NCBI GenBank assembly: GCA_017452565.1
Contig: JAFTMF010000021.1
Span: 1 to 12,137, forward strand
Direction: 5' to 3'
Source of the DNA: Clostridia bacterium
GTDB lineage: Bacteria > Bacillota > Clostridia > Oscillospirales > CAG-272
Length of the DNA stretch: 12,137 nucleotides
Position 1 is the first letter of the stretch; each line of letters starts with the position of its first letter. The notes beneath the pieces are model-generated. The model did not search any database and was not told where the DNA came from. It saw nothing but the letters and a program-made list of their open reading frames with translations. Shown here in pieces: positions 1-5,754 of this stretch. Position numbers and translations under genes: made by a program.

Positions 1-840
1 AAGCACGACGGATACTATGAAATCTTTCTGCTCGACATGTCGACAGGTCTTCGTCGCGGAGAGCTGATGGGACTGCAATGGACATACTTGAATATGACCA
101 CCGGCGAGCTACGCATCGAGCGTCAGGTAAGCAGAGTAAACGGTGAGCTGAAAACCTTTCCTCCGAAAACAAAATCCTCAATTCGGACGATCGTTCTGCC
201 GCCATCTGTGCTGAAAATGCTGAAGGCATATCAGCCGAGCACCAACGGATCAAAATGGATTTTTCCATCGCCTGTGAAAACGGAAGACTCTCCAAGAGAT
301 CCTCATACGGTTTACAGCAAGATGCAGCTCGTACTGCAACGCGCGGAATGCAAACGTATTCGCTTCCATGACCTGCGACATACCTTCGCTACAATGGCTC
401 TTGAACACGGTATGGATGTAAAAACACTATCGGCGATGATCGGTCATGTCTCGTCCGCAACTACGCTGGACATCTACAGTCATATCACCACGGAGATGGA
501 GATAAATGCTGCTCAGAAGATTGATAAGGGTATCGGACGTGCAAACACTGCTGTCAAAGAAAACGACGTCCCGAAGCCCGAAAAACGCGAGCGCACGATG
601 ACTGACTTTAAGCCCAAACAAGGCAAAATCAGAAAAAGCGGTACCGGAGGGATCTATCAGATCAGCGAAAATCTTTGGGAAGGAAGGTTCACTCCAACCA
701 ATGCCCAGGGTAAGCGCGAAGCTCATAACGTGTACGCCAAAACAAGAGAAGAATGCGAACGGCTCCTCGATGAGATGATCGTGGAGGTTCGTCAGCAAAT
801 ACAAGCAGAGAAAGAACAGATGAAAGGCATGAGCCTGTAA
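1..840 (+). CDS. Tyrosine-recombinase integrase, 5'-truncated by the window edge
   Basis: This is the C-terminal part of a phage/ICE-type site-specific integrase, which excises and inserts a mobile element by strand exchange through a catalytic tyrosine. The reading frame is open from base 1, so the N-terminal core-binding region lies outside the window; the ATG at 37 is internal. All key catalytic residues are visible: Arg in TGLRRGE (codon 52-54), a lysine in PKTKSSIR, His and Arg of HDLRHTF (367-378), His of IGHVSS (445-447) and the nucleophile Tyr of DIYSH (475-477). After the catalytic domain a charged linker leads to about 65 extra residues (roughly bases 628-825) with a GGIYQ..LWEGRF...GKR pattern. 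That resembles the arm-type DNA-binding domain usually found at the N-terminus of Tn916-like integrases. A terminator follows at once. Family is certain; the element type is unknown. Confidence 0.93.
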   Translation, partial: KHDGYYEIFLLDMSTGLRRGELMGLQWTYLNMTTGELRIERQVSRVNGELKTFPPKTKSSIRTIVLPPSVLKMLKAYQPSTNGSKWIFPSPVKTEDSPRDPHTVYSKMQLVLQRAECKRIRFHDLRHTFATMALEHGMDVKTLSAMIGHVSSATTLDIYSHITTEMEINAAQKIDKGIGRANTAVKENDVPKPEKRERTMTDFKPKQGKIRKSGTGGIYQISENLWEGRFTPTNAQGKREAHNVYAKTREECERLLDEMIVEVRQQIQAEKEQMKGMSL

Positions 841-847
841 CAAAACT

Positions 848-882
848 ACAGCGCCGAGACATTTGCTCTCGGCGCTGTTTTC
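848..882 (+). terminator. Rho-independent terminator after the integrase
   Basis: A perfect 12-bp stem (848-859 with 867-878), a 7-base loop and a T run to 881 start 8 bases after the integrase stop codon. It should end integrase transcription before the small downstream gene. Confidence 0.85.
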
Positions 883-895
883 ACTTGGAGGAAAA

Positions 896-1090
896 ATGAA
901 ATACGATACAACAGGAATGGACGTGGAATATGTTCAAAGCTTATATCCAAACGAAAGCCCCGAAGTAATAATCAAAGCTATGCTCTTTGTGAGAGAGAAT
1001 GGATATCCCAAAAAGATTGGAATCATTGCATGGTTTGATTTTATCCTACATATCATGAGAGATATTGTACGTCTGCATGCAACAAAGTAA
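896..1090 (+). CDS. Small hypothetical protein, 64 residues
   Basis: I do not recognise this gene. The ATG at 896 is chosen because GGAGG lies at 887-891 with a 4-base gap. A longer frame from 863 would begin inside the integrase terminator and has no ribosome site. The product begins MKYDTTGMDVEYVQSLYP. Its middle is SPEVIIKAMLFVRENGYP, which looks helical. It ends with a hydrophobic-aromatic stretch (IGIIAWFDFILHIMRDIV) that could be an amphipathic or membrane-contacting helix. It sits between two strong terminators and carries no visible promoter of its own, so it may depend on read-through from the integrase. Being next to the integrase makes it a likely cargo or accessory gene of the same element. 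Good translation signals support it being real; no function can be given. Confidence 0.55.
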   Translation: MKYDTTGMDVEYVQSLYPNESPEVIIKAMLFVRENGYPKKIGIIAWFDFILHIMRDIVRLHATK

Positions 1091-1093
1091 AAG

Positions 1094-1134
1094 AACGCCG
1101 AAAGTGATGAAAACCACTTTCGGCGTTTATTTTC
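1094..1134 (+). terminator. Rho-independent terminator after the 64-residue ORF
   Basis: A perfect 13-bp stem (1094-1106 with 1115-1127) with an 8-base loop is followed by TATTTT. It starts 4 bases after the stop codon. The minus-strand side is also fairly T-rich, so it may act in both directions. Confidence 0.8.
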
Positions 1135-1250
1135 CTTCGATCACAAGGACAATTGCTGTTTTTTTACTTGAACCTGCAAAAGATCGCGCTAAAATTGCTT
1201 GCATTGATTGCTCCAAGGAAAGAGCAGTAAATACATATCGAGGTTCATCA

Positions 1251-1291
1251 AATTTGACCAGTTCTGTACTGGTCAAATTGTGGTCAAAATT
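1251..1291. repeat. GGTCAAA repeat cluster, left copy, with a 12-bp inverted repeat
   Basis: Two direct GGTCAAA copies (1271-1277 and 1282-1288) and one inverted copy (1253-1259) lie here. The 12-mer AATTTGACCAGT at 1251-1262 is perfectly inverted at 1268-1279 across a 5-base spacer. The same signature occurs on the other side of the tRNA-Pro gene. Short repeated sites next to an integrase and a tRNA are typical of integrase arm-type or excisionase binding sites; that role is inferred. Confidence 0.65.
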
Positions 1292-1323
1292 TTCTGCGAA
1301 ATCAGAAATTGTGCAGAATATTG

Positions 1324-1366
1324 AAAAAATGACCGTTTTCAAGGGATTTAAGCCTTAAAAACGGTC
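1324..1366 (-). terminator. Terminator of the tRNA-Pro transcript
   Basis: A 14-bp stem with one mismatch (1331-1344 with 1353-1366) lies 6 bases past the encoded CCA end of tRNA-Pro. Read on the minus strand it is followed by six T residues (complement of 1324-1329). The plus strand also has a short T run (1369-1373), so it may be bidirectional. Confidence 0.75.
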
Positions 1367-1372
1367 GATTTT

Positions 1373-1448
1373 TGGTCGAAGTGACAGGACTCGAACCTGC
1401 AGCATCCTGGTCCCAAACCAGGCGCGCTACCAATTGCGCTACACCTCG
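1373..1448 (-). tRNA. tRNA-Pro (anticodon TGG), CCA encoded
   Basis: The minus strand folds into a full cloverleaf. The 7-bp acceptor is CGAGGTG with CACTTCG (one G-U pair). The D arm is GCGC/GCGC around AATTGGTA, the anticodon stem CCTGG/CCAGG holds the loop TTTGGGA (anticodon TGG), and the T arm carries the TTCGAGT loop. The discriminator base A and CCA are encoded at the 3' end (1376 to 1373). It reads UGG-family proline codons. The integrase lies beyond its 3' end, the usual side for an element inserted at a tRNA 3' end. Transcription probably comes from the promoter at 1685-1713 through the degenerate upstream copy. Confidence 0.95.
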
Positions 1449-1473
1449 ATGGTGAAAAAACTTATGAAATTGT

Positions 1474-1531
1474 AGTTCTCACAGAACTGGTCAAAATTGT
1501 GGTCAAACCACTTTTGCGAGGGTAGGTCAAA
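1474..1531. repeat. GGTCAAA repeat cluster, right copy
   Basis: Direct GGTCAAA copies stand at 1489-1495, 1501-1507 and 1525-1531, after a small inverted pair AGTTCT/AGAACT (1474-1479, 1483-1488). The run ACTGGTCAAA..TTGTGGTCAAA matches the left cluster except for one extra A. The two clusters are about 215-220 bases apart and bracket the intact tRNA-Pro. Between 1532 and 1572 I see only T/C-rich sequence. Confidence 0.65.
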
Positions 1532-1572
1532 CGGCAAATGCTCGTTTTTCCTCCGTTTTTCTCGCGTTTCCT

Positions 1573-1648
1573 CGCTTTTTTGAAGAGGGGATCGGGTAGC
1601 GACCTTTAGCACCCAAAGCAGGCACTCTACCAACTGAGTTACACCTCG
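1573..1648 (-). pseudogene. Degenerate tRNA-Pro-like gene
   Basis: The minus strand begins with the same acceptor half CGAGGTG as the intact tRNA-Pro. It continues with a sound D arm (ACTC/GAGT around AGTTGGTA) and the anticodon loop TTTGGGT with TGG. After that it breaks down: the 3' side of the anticodon stem reads GCTAA instead of the expected GCAGG, there is no GTTCRA T-loop, no T stem and no matching acceptor 3' half or CCA. Its 5' end is exactly 200 bases from that of the intact tRNA-Pro. The D-arm sequence differs, so it is a different tRNA-Pro gene rather than a fresh duplicate. It lies first behind the promoter at 1685-1713. Best read as a tRNA gene whose 3' half was lost or replaced. 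The 3' boundary is approximate. Confidence 0.65.
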
Positions 1649-1684
1649 ATATTCTCTCGGCGACACAACCTATCGCCGATGGTA

Positions 1685-1713
1685 AGTATAGCACAAATTC
1701 CCCCATTTGTCAA
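1685..1713 (-). promoter_or_regulatory. Sigma-A promoter for the tRNA region
   Basis: On the minus strand a perfect TTGACA (complement of 1708-1713) and TATACT (complement of 1685-1690) are separated by exactly 17 bases. Transcription would start near 1678, about 30 bases before the degenerate tRNA, and run on to tRNA-Pro. No other good promoter is visible between the two tRNA copies. Confidence 0.8.
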
Positions 1714-1767
1714 TTGGATTTTCAAAAAATCTCCAATTCAGTTTGCACTATCGCAGACGGTCGGCTA

Positions 1768-1796
1768 TTGACAGATATCGTAATTTCTGTTATACT
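1768..1796 (+). promoter_or_regulatory. Sigma-A promoter of the CotH-family gene
   Basis: TTGACA at 1768-1773 and TATACT at 1791-1796 have a 17-base spacer. The predicted start near 1803 gives a leader of about 27 bases, with GGAG at 1819-1822 before the ATG at 1830. Confidence 0.8.
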
Positions 1797-1829
1797 AAAA
1801 CCGATTCTATTGTTCAACGGAGATAACAT

Positions 1830-3602
1830 ATGCGACGTTTTTGTGTCATTGGCATAACAATTCTGATGGCAACCCTTCTGCTGGGCTGTCAGTCAGATAG
1901 TAATAAAATAACTACCACTACTGCAACTGCAACCGGTGTGGTCGGGACTACCACCGGTACATCCGAAGCTATCGTTACTACCGATCCACCGGCAAATCCG
2001 ATCACATCTGCTCCTATTACTACCGACAAGCTGCCCTCTACTCAGCTGCCGCCCACAACTGAACCGGATCCTCCCACTCCACCCGCTCCCGAGGGAACCG
2101 GATTATTGACCTCATTGGTGCTATCGACCACCGATAATCCACGACTGGCAAAAGACCTTTCGTTTTCAATCAATGAGGAAGAGCGAACCGCTACCCTCAA
2201 ACTGGATTACCAGACTTACGCAGATCTGGCAACCCTGTCCTCAGCGCGCTTGATCGGACAGGCACAAGGGGGAAGTGTTACCATTCTCCCATCCACTGTT
2301 GACGGATGTGTCAACTTGATGAATCAGCCCATCTGCATCGTAACCGACGAAAACGGTTGGGTGAAGTCCTATCAGCTTATTGTGGATCGCAAAGTGTATC
2401 AATTGCCTATCGTCAATATCAACCTTGCTGACGGAGTGGCGGTGGATGCCATTGACCGCGAGCTGACTACTCCAATGACCTTCTCCCTCGATTGCACCGG
2501 AGCAGAGGAATATGAATCCATCGGCGCGGTGAGCGGAACGATTCGCGGGCGAGGTAATTCTACTTGGCTTTGGGACAAGAAGCCGTATAAAATCAAATTG
2601 GATAAAAAGGCATCTCTGCTGGGCTTGGATGATAATAAAGACTGGATTCTCCTTGCCAATTATGCCGATAAATCGCTGATTCGCAATACTCTCGCTTATG
2701 AACTGGGCAGAGTGCTGGATCACATTACCTGGTCGCCTCACTCCTATCCCGTGGATCTGTTTGTCAACGGCGAATATCGAGGCGTATATGCACTGGGTGA
2801 GCATATGGAAGTTGCAAACGGCAGAGTGGATATCGAGGAAGGTTCTACTGATCCTGACACCGATTATCTTTTGGAAATCGGCGGTATGAATATGACCGGC
2901 GACGTTAACGGGGTGCACTATTTCCATACTGATGGAAGATTGGTTCGCTTTGCTACCTTCAAATCTCCCGATTTTGAAGAAATCACCGAGGCGCAAAAGG
3001 CGTTTATCACCGATTATTTCCAAAAAGCAGAGGATGCCATCAAAAAGGGAGAAGGCTACGAAAAATACATCGACGTGGACAGCTTCGTGGATTGGATCAT
3101 TCTGCATGAGCTGAGTTACAATGTGGATTCCTGCTTCCGTCGCAGCTGTTTCCTTACCAAAGAGAAGGGCGGAAAGATCCGAATGGGCCCCATCTGGGAC
3201 TTTGATTTGGCTTTTGGCAACTTCTCCCGAGATAACAAAAAATACGACAACTGGGTGACTGTTGGCAGTGACGAAAAAGATGCTTACGTACAGTACAACT
3301 GGTGTACCTATCTCTTGCGAGACAAAGAGTTTTGCCAGCGTCTTGCAGAGCGTTGGGAAGAGGTTCGGGATGAGCTTTTAACAGTTGCCAACGACACGAT
3401 TGATTCGTACGGCGCGCTGCTGGACGGCTCTCAGCAAGAGAATTTCAAGGTGTGGGATATTTGGAATATCAGCGCAGGCTATCAGGCAAAATGGTGCGCA
3501 ACTGCAAACACCTACGAAAAGCAGCTGCAATATTTGCGAGATTTTCTATCCAAGCGCGCGAAATGGATGGATGACGCCATCCCGAAACTACCCACTAACT
3601 GA
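1830..3602 (+). CDS. CotH kinase-family surface lipoprotein
   Basis: This 590-residue protein belongs to the CotH family, related to Bacillus spore-coat protein H, an atypical protein kinase; in gut Clostridia, members are often secreted. It starts with a lipoprotein signal peptide (MRRF, hydrophobic core, lipobox LLGC with Cys20), so it should be anchored outside the membrane. Residues about 24-90 form a Thr/Pro-rich linker and about 95-195 a beta-rich, Ig-like region without a clear family match. The CotH domain then runs to near the end: GRGNSTW (240-246), KKPYKIKLDKK, DKSLIRNTLAYELG, LFVNGEYRGVYALGEHME and the metal-binding-like GPIWDFDLAFGN (453-464). It has its own promoter and stands alone. 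No dockerin or sortase motif is visible. Its last 8 bases overlap the opposite-strand gene, with no terminator between them. The substrate is unknown. Confidence 0.9.
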   Translation: MRRFCVIGITILMATLLLGCQSDSNKITTTTATATGVVGTTTGTSEAIVTTDPPANPITSAPITTDKLPSTQLPPTTEPDPPTPPAPEGTGLLTSLVLSTTDNPRLAKDLSFSINEEERTATLKLDYQTYADLATLSSARLIGQAQGGSVTILPSTVDGCVNLMNQPICIVTDENGWVKSYQLIVDRKVYQLPIVNINLADGVAVDAIDRELTTPMTFSLDCTGAEEYESIGAVSGTIRGRGNSTWLWDKKPYKIKLDKKASLLGLDDNKDWILLANYADKSLIRNTLAYELGRVLDHITWSPHSYPVDLFVNGEYRGVYALGEHMEVANGRVDIEEGSTDPDTDYLLEIGGMNMTGDVNGVHYFHTDGRLVRFATFKSPDFEEITEAQKAFITDYFQKAEDAIKKGEGYEKYIDVDSFVDWIILHELSYNVDSCFRRSCFLTKEKGGKIRMGPIWDFDLAFGNFSRDNKKYDNWVTVGSDEKDAYVQYNWCTYLLRDKEFCQRLAERWEEVRDELLTVANDTIDSYGALLDGSQQENFKVWDIWNISAGYQAKWCATANTYEKQLQYLRDFLSKRAKWMDDAIPKLPTN

Positions 3603-3993
3603 CAGTAAGTCGCTCGATCCATTGACAGAGGGCGATGCCGGGGATGGAGAGCGCAAACCATACCGCTGTGAATGGCAGGCAAATCTGCCCCAACAGATTC
3701 ATCGGAAGTGCGGAATAGTCCCACACGCCTAAGTGAAGCCAGCGGTTGACGATACATCCGATGGCAAACTCTACTGCCGTGATGGCAAGCGCCCCCGCCA
3801 GCCACATCAGCGGAAAGGGAAGAGAAGTGCGGCTGATCATCAGCAGGAGCACCATCGACAGACCGCCTGCCAAGGCCATAGTCCAATGGGTGCGCCCTCG
3901 CCAGAGCAATTCGATGATCGGATAGCCCACAGCGCCCAGCGTAAAGAGCAGGACGGGCGTGGGAATGGGAAGCGTTTGAAGCAGCAATTTCAT
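3595..3993 (-). CDS. Small membrane protein, ABC_trans_CmpB-like (putative ABC-transporter type IV)
   Basis: This 132-residue protein is almost entirely hydrophobic, with about four membrane segments (roughly residues 11-30, 37-54, 62-84 and 97-122). The conserved blocks ELLWRGRTHWTM, EFAIGCIVN and VWDYSALPMNLLGQICLPF match the family called putative ABC-transporter type IV (CmpB) in Firmicutes. The transport role of that family is only nominal. The ATG (complement of 3991-3993) has an excellent AAAGGAG 6 bases upstream. It converges on the CotH-family gene with an 8-base overlap of coding ends and is divergent from tadA. A possible promoter lies at 4044-4072. Gene identity is good, function uncertain. 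Confidence 0.8.
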   Translation of the reverse strand: MKLLLQTLPIPTPVLLFTLGAVGYPIIELLWRGRTHWTMALAGGLSMVLLLMISRTSLPFPLMWLAGALAITAVEFAIGCIVNRWLHLGVWDYSALPMNLLGQICLPFTAVWFALSIPGIALCQWIERLTVS

Positions 3994-4043
3994 TTTGATC
4001 TCCTTTGTGTACGATTGTTTGTAGTATCGACGGCTATGCCCGA

Positions 4044-4072
4044 ACTATACGGCGGTGATGATTGCCGCCCAA
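4044..4072 (-). promoter_or_regulatory. Possible promoter of the CmpB-like gene
   Basis: On the minus strand TTGGGC (complement of 4067-4072) and TATAGT (complement of 4044-4049) are 17 bases apart. The -35 match is only partial. A short inverted repeat GGCGG/CCGCC (4051-4055, 4065-4069) fills the spacer and could be an operator. No convincing plus-strand promoter for tadA is seen in 3994-4112. Confidence 0.4.
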
Positions 4073-4112
4073 AGGAGATTTTGAGAAATAATTAGGAGAA
4101 TATAGTTAGACT

Positions 4113-4628
4113 ATGGATGAAAAAAACGTCGCCGTAACAGCCGAAGCGGAGTTTGATCCGCAGGCAGCAATGGATGCGGCGTATATGGGCCTTGCGCTGG
4201 AAGAGGCAAAAAAAGCCCTTGAAAAAGACGAAGTCCCCGTCGGTGCCATCCTCGTGTGGGAGGGGAAGGGCGTGGTCGCTCGTACCCACAATACCCGTGA
4301 GAGCGGCAAGAATGCCCTTGGTCACGCCGAGATTTCTGCCATCGATGCTGCTTGCAAAACTCTCGGTGGCTGGCGGCTGCATAAAGCCACCCTCTACGTG
4401 ACGCTGGAGCCTTGTCTGATGTGTACGGGAGCGATCCTCTCTGCACGGATCAAGCGGGTAGTCTACGGTGCACCCGATCCCAAAGCGGGCGGTATGGGCG
4501 GACTCTGTGACCTGCGAGAAGCGGGCTTTCCTCACACCCCCGAGGTAGTGGCAGGCGTGGGAGAGGAGAAGTGCAAAGCGTTGTTGGATGAGTTTTTTGT
4601 AAGGCTCAGGGAGCGGAAGAAGAAATGA
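4113..4628 (+). CDS. tadA: tRNA-specific adenosine deaminase TadA
   Basis: TadA deaminates adenosine 34 of tRNA-Arg(ACG) to inosine, widening wobble decoding; it is a cytosolic zinc enzyme of the cytidine deaminase superfamily. The protein has 171 residues. Its zinc site is complete: His71-Ala-Glu73 (HAE, with the catalytic Glu) and Pro100-Cys101-x-x-Cys104 (LEPCLMC). Other typical blocks are DEVPVGAILV (39-48), ARTHNTRE, GWRL and RVVYGAPDPKAGGMG. The common family start would be near Met20 (MDAAYMGLALEEA), so the ATG at 4113 gives a 19-residue extension. GGAG (4095-4098) is 14 bases away from it, longer than ideal, so the exact start is uncertain. The stop codon overlaps the next gene's ATG (ATGA, 4625-4628), indicating translational coupling. 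Confidence 0.93.
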   Translation: MDEKNVAVTAEAEFDPQAAMDAAYMGLALEEAKKALEKDEVPVGAILVWEGKGVVARTHNTRESGKNALGHAEISAIDAACKTLGGWRLHKATLYVTLEPCLMCTGAILSARIKRVVYGAPDPKAGGMGGLCDLREAGFPHTPEVVAGVGEEKCKALLDEFFVRLRERKKK

Positions 4629-4972
4629 ATCCCATCGTTACGTTTACGCTGATCGTCTCCAAAGAGCTATCTGCGGAAATCAGCAACCGTATTGCTCAAA
4701 TATTTGTGGAAAAAGAAGACTTTTTCGTTCGCTCGACGCAAAGCGAACCTTATTGGAAGAATGCTCGGCTGAACAAATGCATTTGGGAGTTTGCACCCAC
4801 ATCGCCGAAAACACAATCCGAGTGGATAGCTCTGTTCGATCAAGTGGTATGTCATACTGCCGTTTCTGCAGATGCCGATTCGCTGGAGATTGCCCATTAT
4901 TCTGCAGTAGGGGACAATAGCGATCCTTTTGCGATTTTGTATATTCCCGACGAATGGGTTGCAGAGGAATAA
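4625..4972 (+). CDS. Hypothetical protein of 115 residues coupled to tadA
   Basis: I do not recognise this protein. It starts at an ATG overlapping the tadA stop codon, so it is probably translated by coupling. The sequence is soluble-looking and acidic near the end, with no signal peptide or membrane segment. It has several Trp residues (KNARLNKCIWEFAPTSP, QSEWIALFDQVV, PDEWVAEE) spaced as in a compact alpha/beta domain. The size and layout recall small immunity-like or DUF4279-type proteins, but I see no decisive motif. The next gene is 108 bases away, with no clear terminator between; the GGGGA/TCCCC hairpin near 4986 lacks a T run. Confidence 0.7.
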   Translation: MNPIVTFTLIVSKELSAEISNRIAQIFVEKEDFFVRSTQSEPYWKNARLNKCIWEFAPTSPKTQSEWIALFDQVVCHTAVSADADSLEIAHYSAVGDNSDPFAILYIPDEWVAEE

Positions 4973-5080
4973 AGCTTTCAGCGGTGGGGGAGATCCCCAA
5001 AACGGCTCGATGAGGATTCGTTACAAGTGCATTGGAATTAGGCAGTAAACTGTTAAATAACCGCCAATTGGGAGGATCTT

Positions 5081-5752
5081 ATGTTAACAATTAAACATCT
5101 GAATAAAAAATACTCTACGATTGACGGTGAAATCATTGCGCTGGATAATCTGTCGCTGCAGATCAAAAAAGGCGAGTTTATTGCAATCGTTGGAAAATCG
5201 GGTTCAGGTAAAACCACTCTCCTAAATATGATTGGCGGACTGGATACTCCCGATACGGGAAGTATTATGCTGGAAGGAACAGATATTGCCAAACTGTCCG
5301 GCAAAAAAGCAGCTCTGTTGCGCCGACGAAAAATCGGCGTGATCTATCAGTTTTACAATCTGGTCCCCGAACTCAATGTGAGTGAAAATATTACACTTCC
5401 CACCGAATTGGACGGCGGGGAGATAGATACGGGATGGCTTGCGGAGATTTTGCAGATGGTCGGGCTCAGCGGAAGGGAGCAAGCCTATCCGTCAGCATTG
5501 TCGGGCGGCCAGCAGCAACGGGTGGCAATCGCAAGAGCTTTGTTTAACAGACCATCTGTTATACTTGCCGATGAGCCCACGGGAAATCTGGATGGCGAGA
5601 ACAGTGCCGAGGTGCTCAGACTGCTGAAGTCTATGAATGAAGAACACGGCATTACGATATTGGTGGTTACGCATAGCGAACTCGTTGCGCGGGAAGCCAA
5701 ACGTGTGATTGAGATTTCCAATGGCAGAATCATAGAGGATCGGAGGCAATGA
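5081..5752 (+). CDS. ABC transporter ATP-binding protein, MacB/LolD/FtsE type
   Basis: This 223-residue ATPase powers an export- or mechanotransmission-type ABC system with the FtsX-like permease that follows. All motifs are present: Walker A GKSGSGKT (38-45), Q-loop Gln90, signature LSGGQQQR (140-147), Walker B VILADEP (160-166), D-loop GNLD and H-loop His198. The sequence around VIYQFYNLVPELNVSENI is typical of the MacB/LolD/BceA group. GGGAGG lies 5 bases before the ATG. The stop overlaps the permease region (ATGA at 5749-5752), so the pair forms one operon. The nearest sequence to a promoter in 4973-5080 is weak. There is no two-component system beside it, so the substrate cannot be guessed. 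AT-richer codon use than the transketolase genes is consistent with low expression or acquisition. Confidence 0.93.
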   Translation: MLTIKHLNKKYSTIDGEIIALDNLSLQIKKGEFIAIVGKSGSGKTTLLNMIGGLDTPDTGSIMLEGTDIAKLSGKKAALLRRRKIGVIYQFYNLVPELNVSENITLPTELDGGEIDTGWLAEILQMVGLSGREQAYPSALSGGQQQRVAIARALFNRPSVILADEPTGNLDGENSAEVLRLLKSMNEEHGITILVVTHSELVAREAKRVIEISNGRIIEDRRQ

Positions 5753-5754
5753 TA

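Noticed and set aside
1168..1200. Bits resembling the tRNA-Pro sequence (GAACCTGCA and CGCGCTA..ATTGC), perhaps a third tRNA remnant
   Set aside because: The two matching words are 15 bases apart instead of 30, and no arm can be folded; chance is more likely.
1127..1342. Minus-strand reading frame of 71 codons starting at TTG, ending beside the 1094-1134 hairpin with a protein-like tail
   Set aside because: It starts inside the tRNA-Pro terminator, has no ribosome site or promoter, and runs through the GGTCAAA repeats. It could be a remnant of a gene end, but I cannot support it.
1439..1666. Minus-strand 75-codon frame across the degenerate tRNA
   Set aside because: Its GVTQLVECLLW-type sequence is the usual artefact of translating a tRNA gene, and there is no ribosome site.
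2241..3107. Long minus-strand frame of 288 codons inside the CotH-family gene
   Set aside because: The opposite strand has a complete, motif-rich lipoprotein gene; this is a shadow frame without a start signal.
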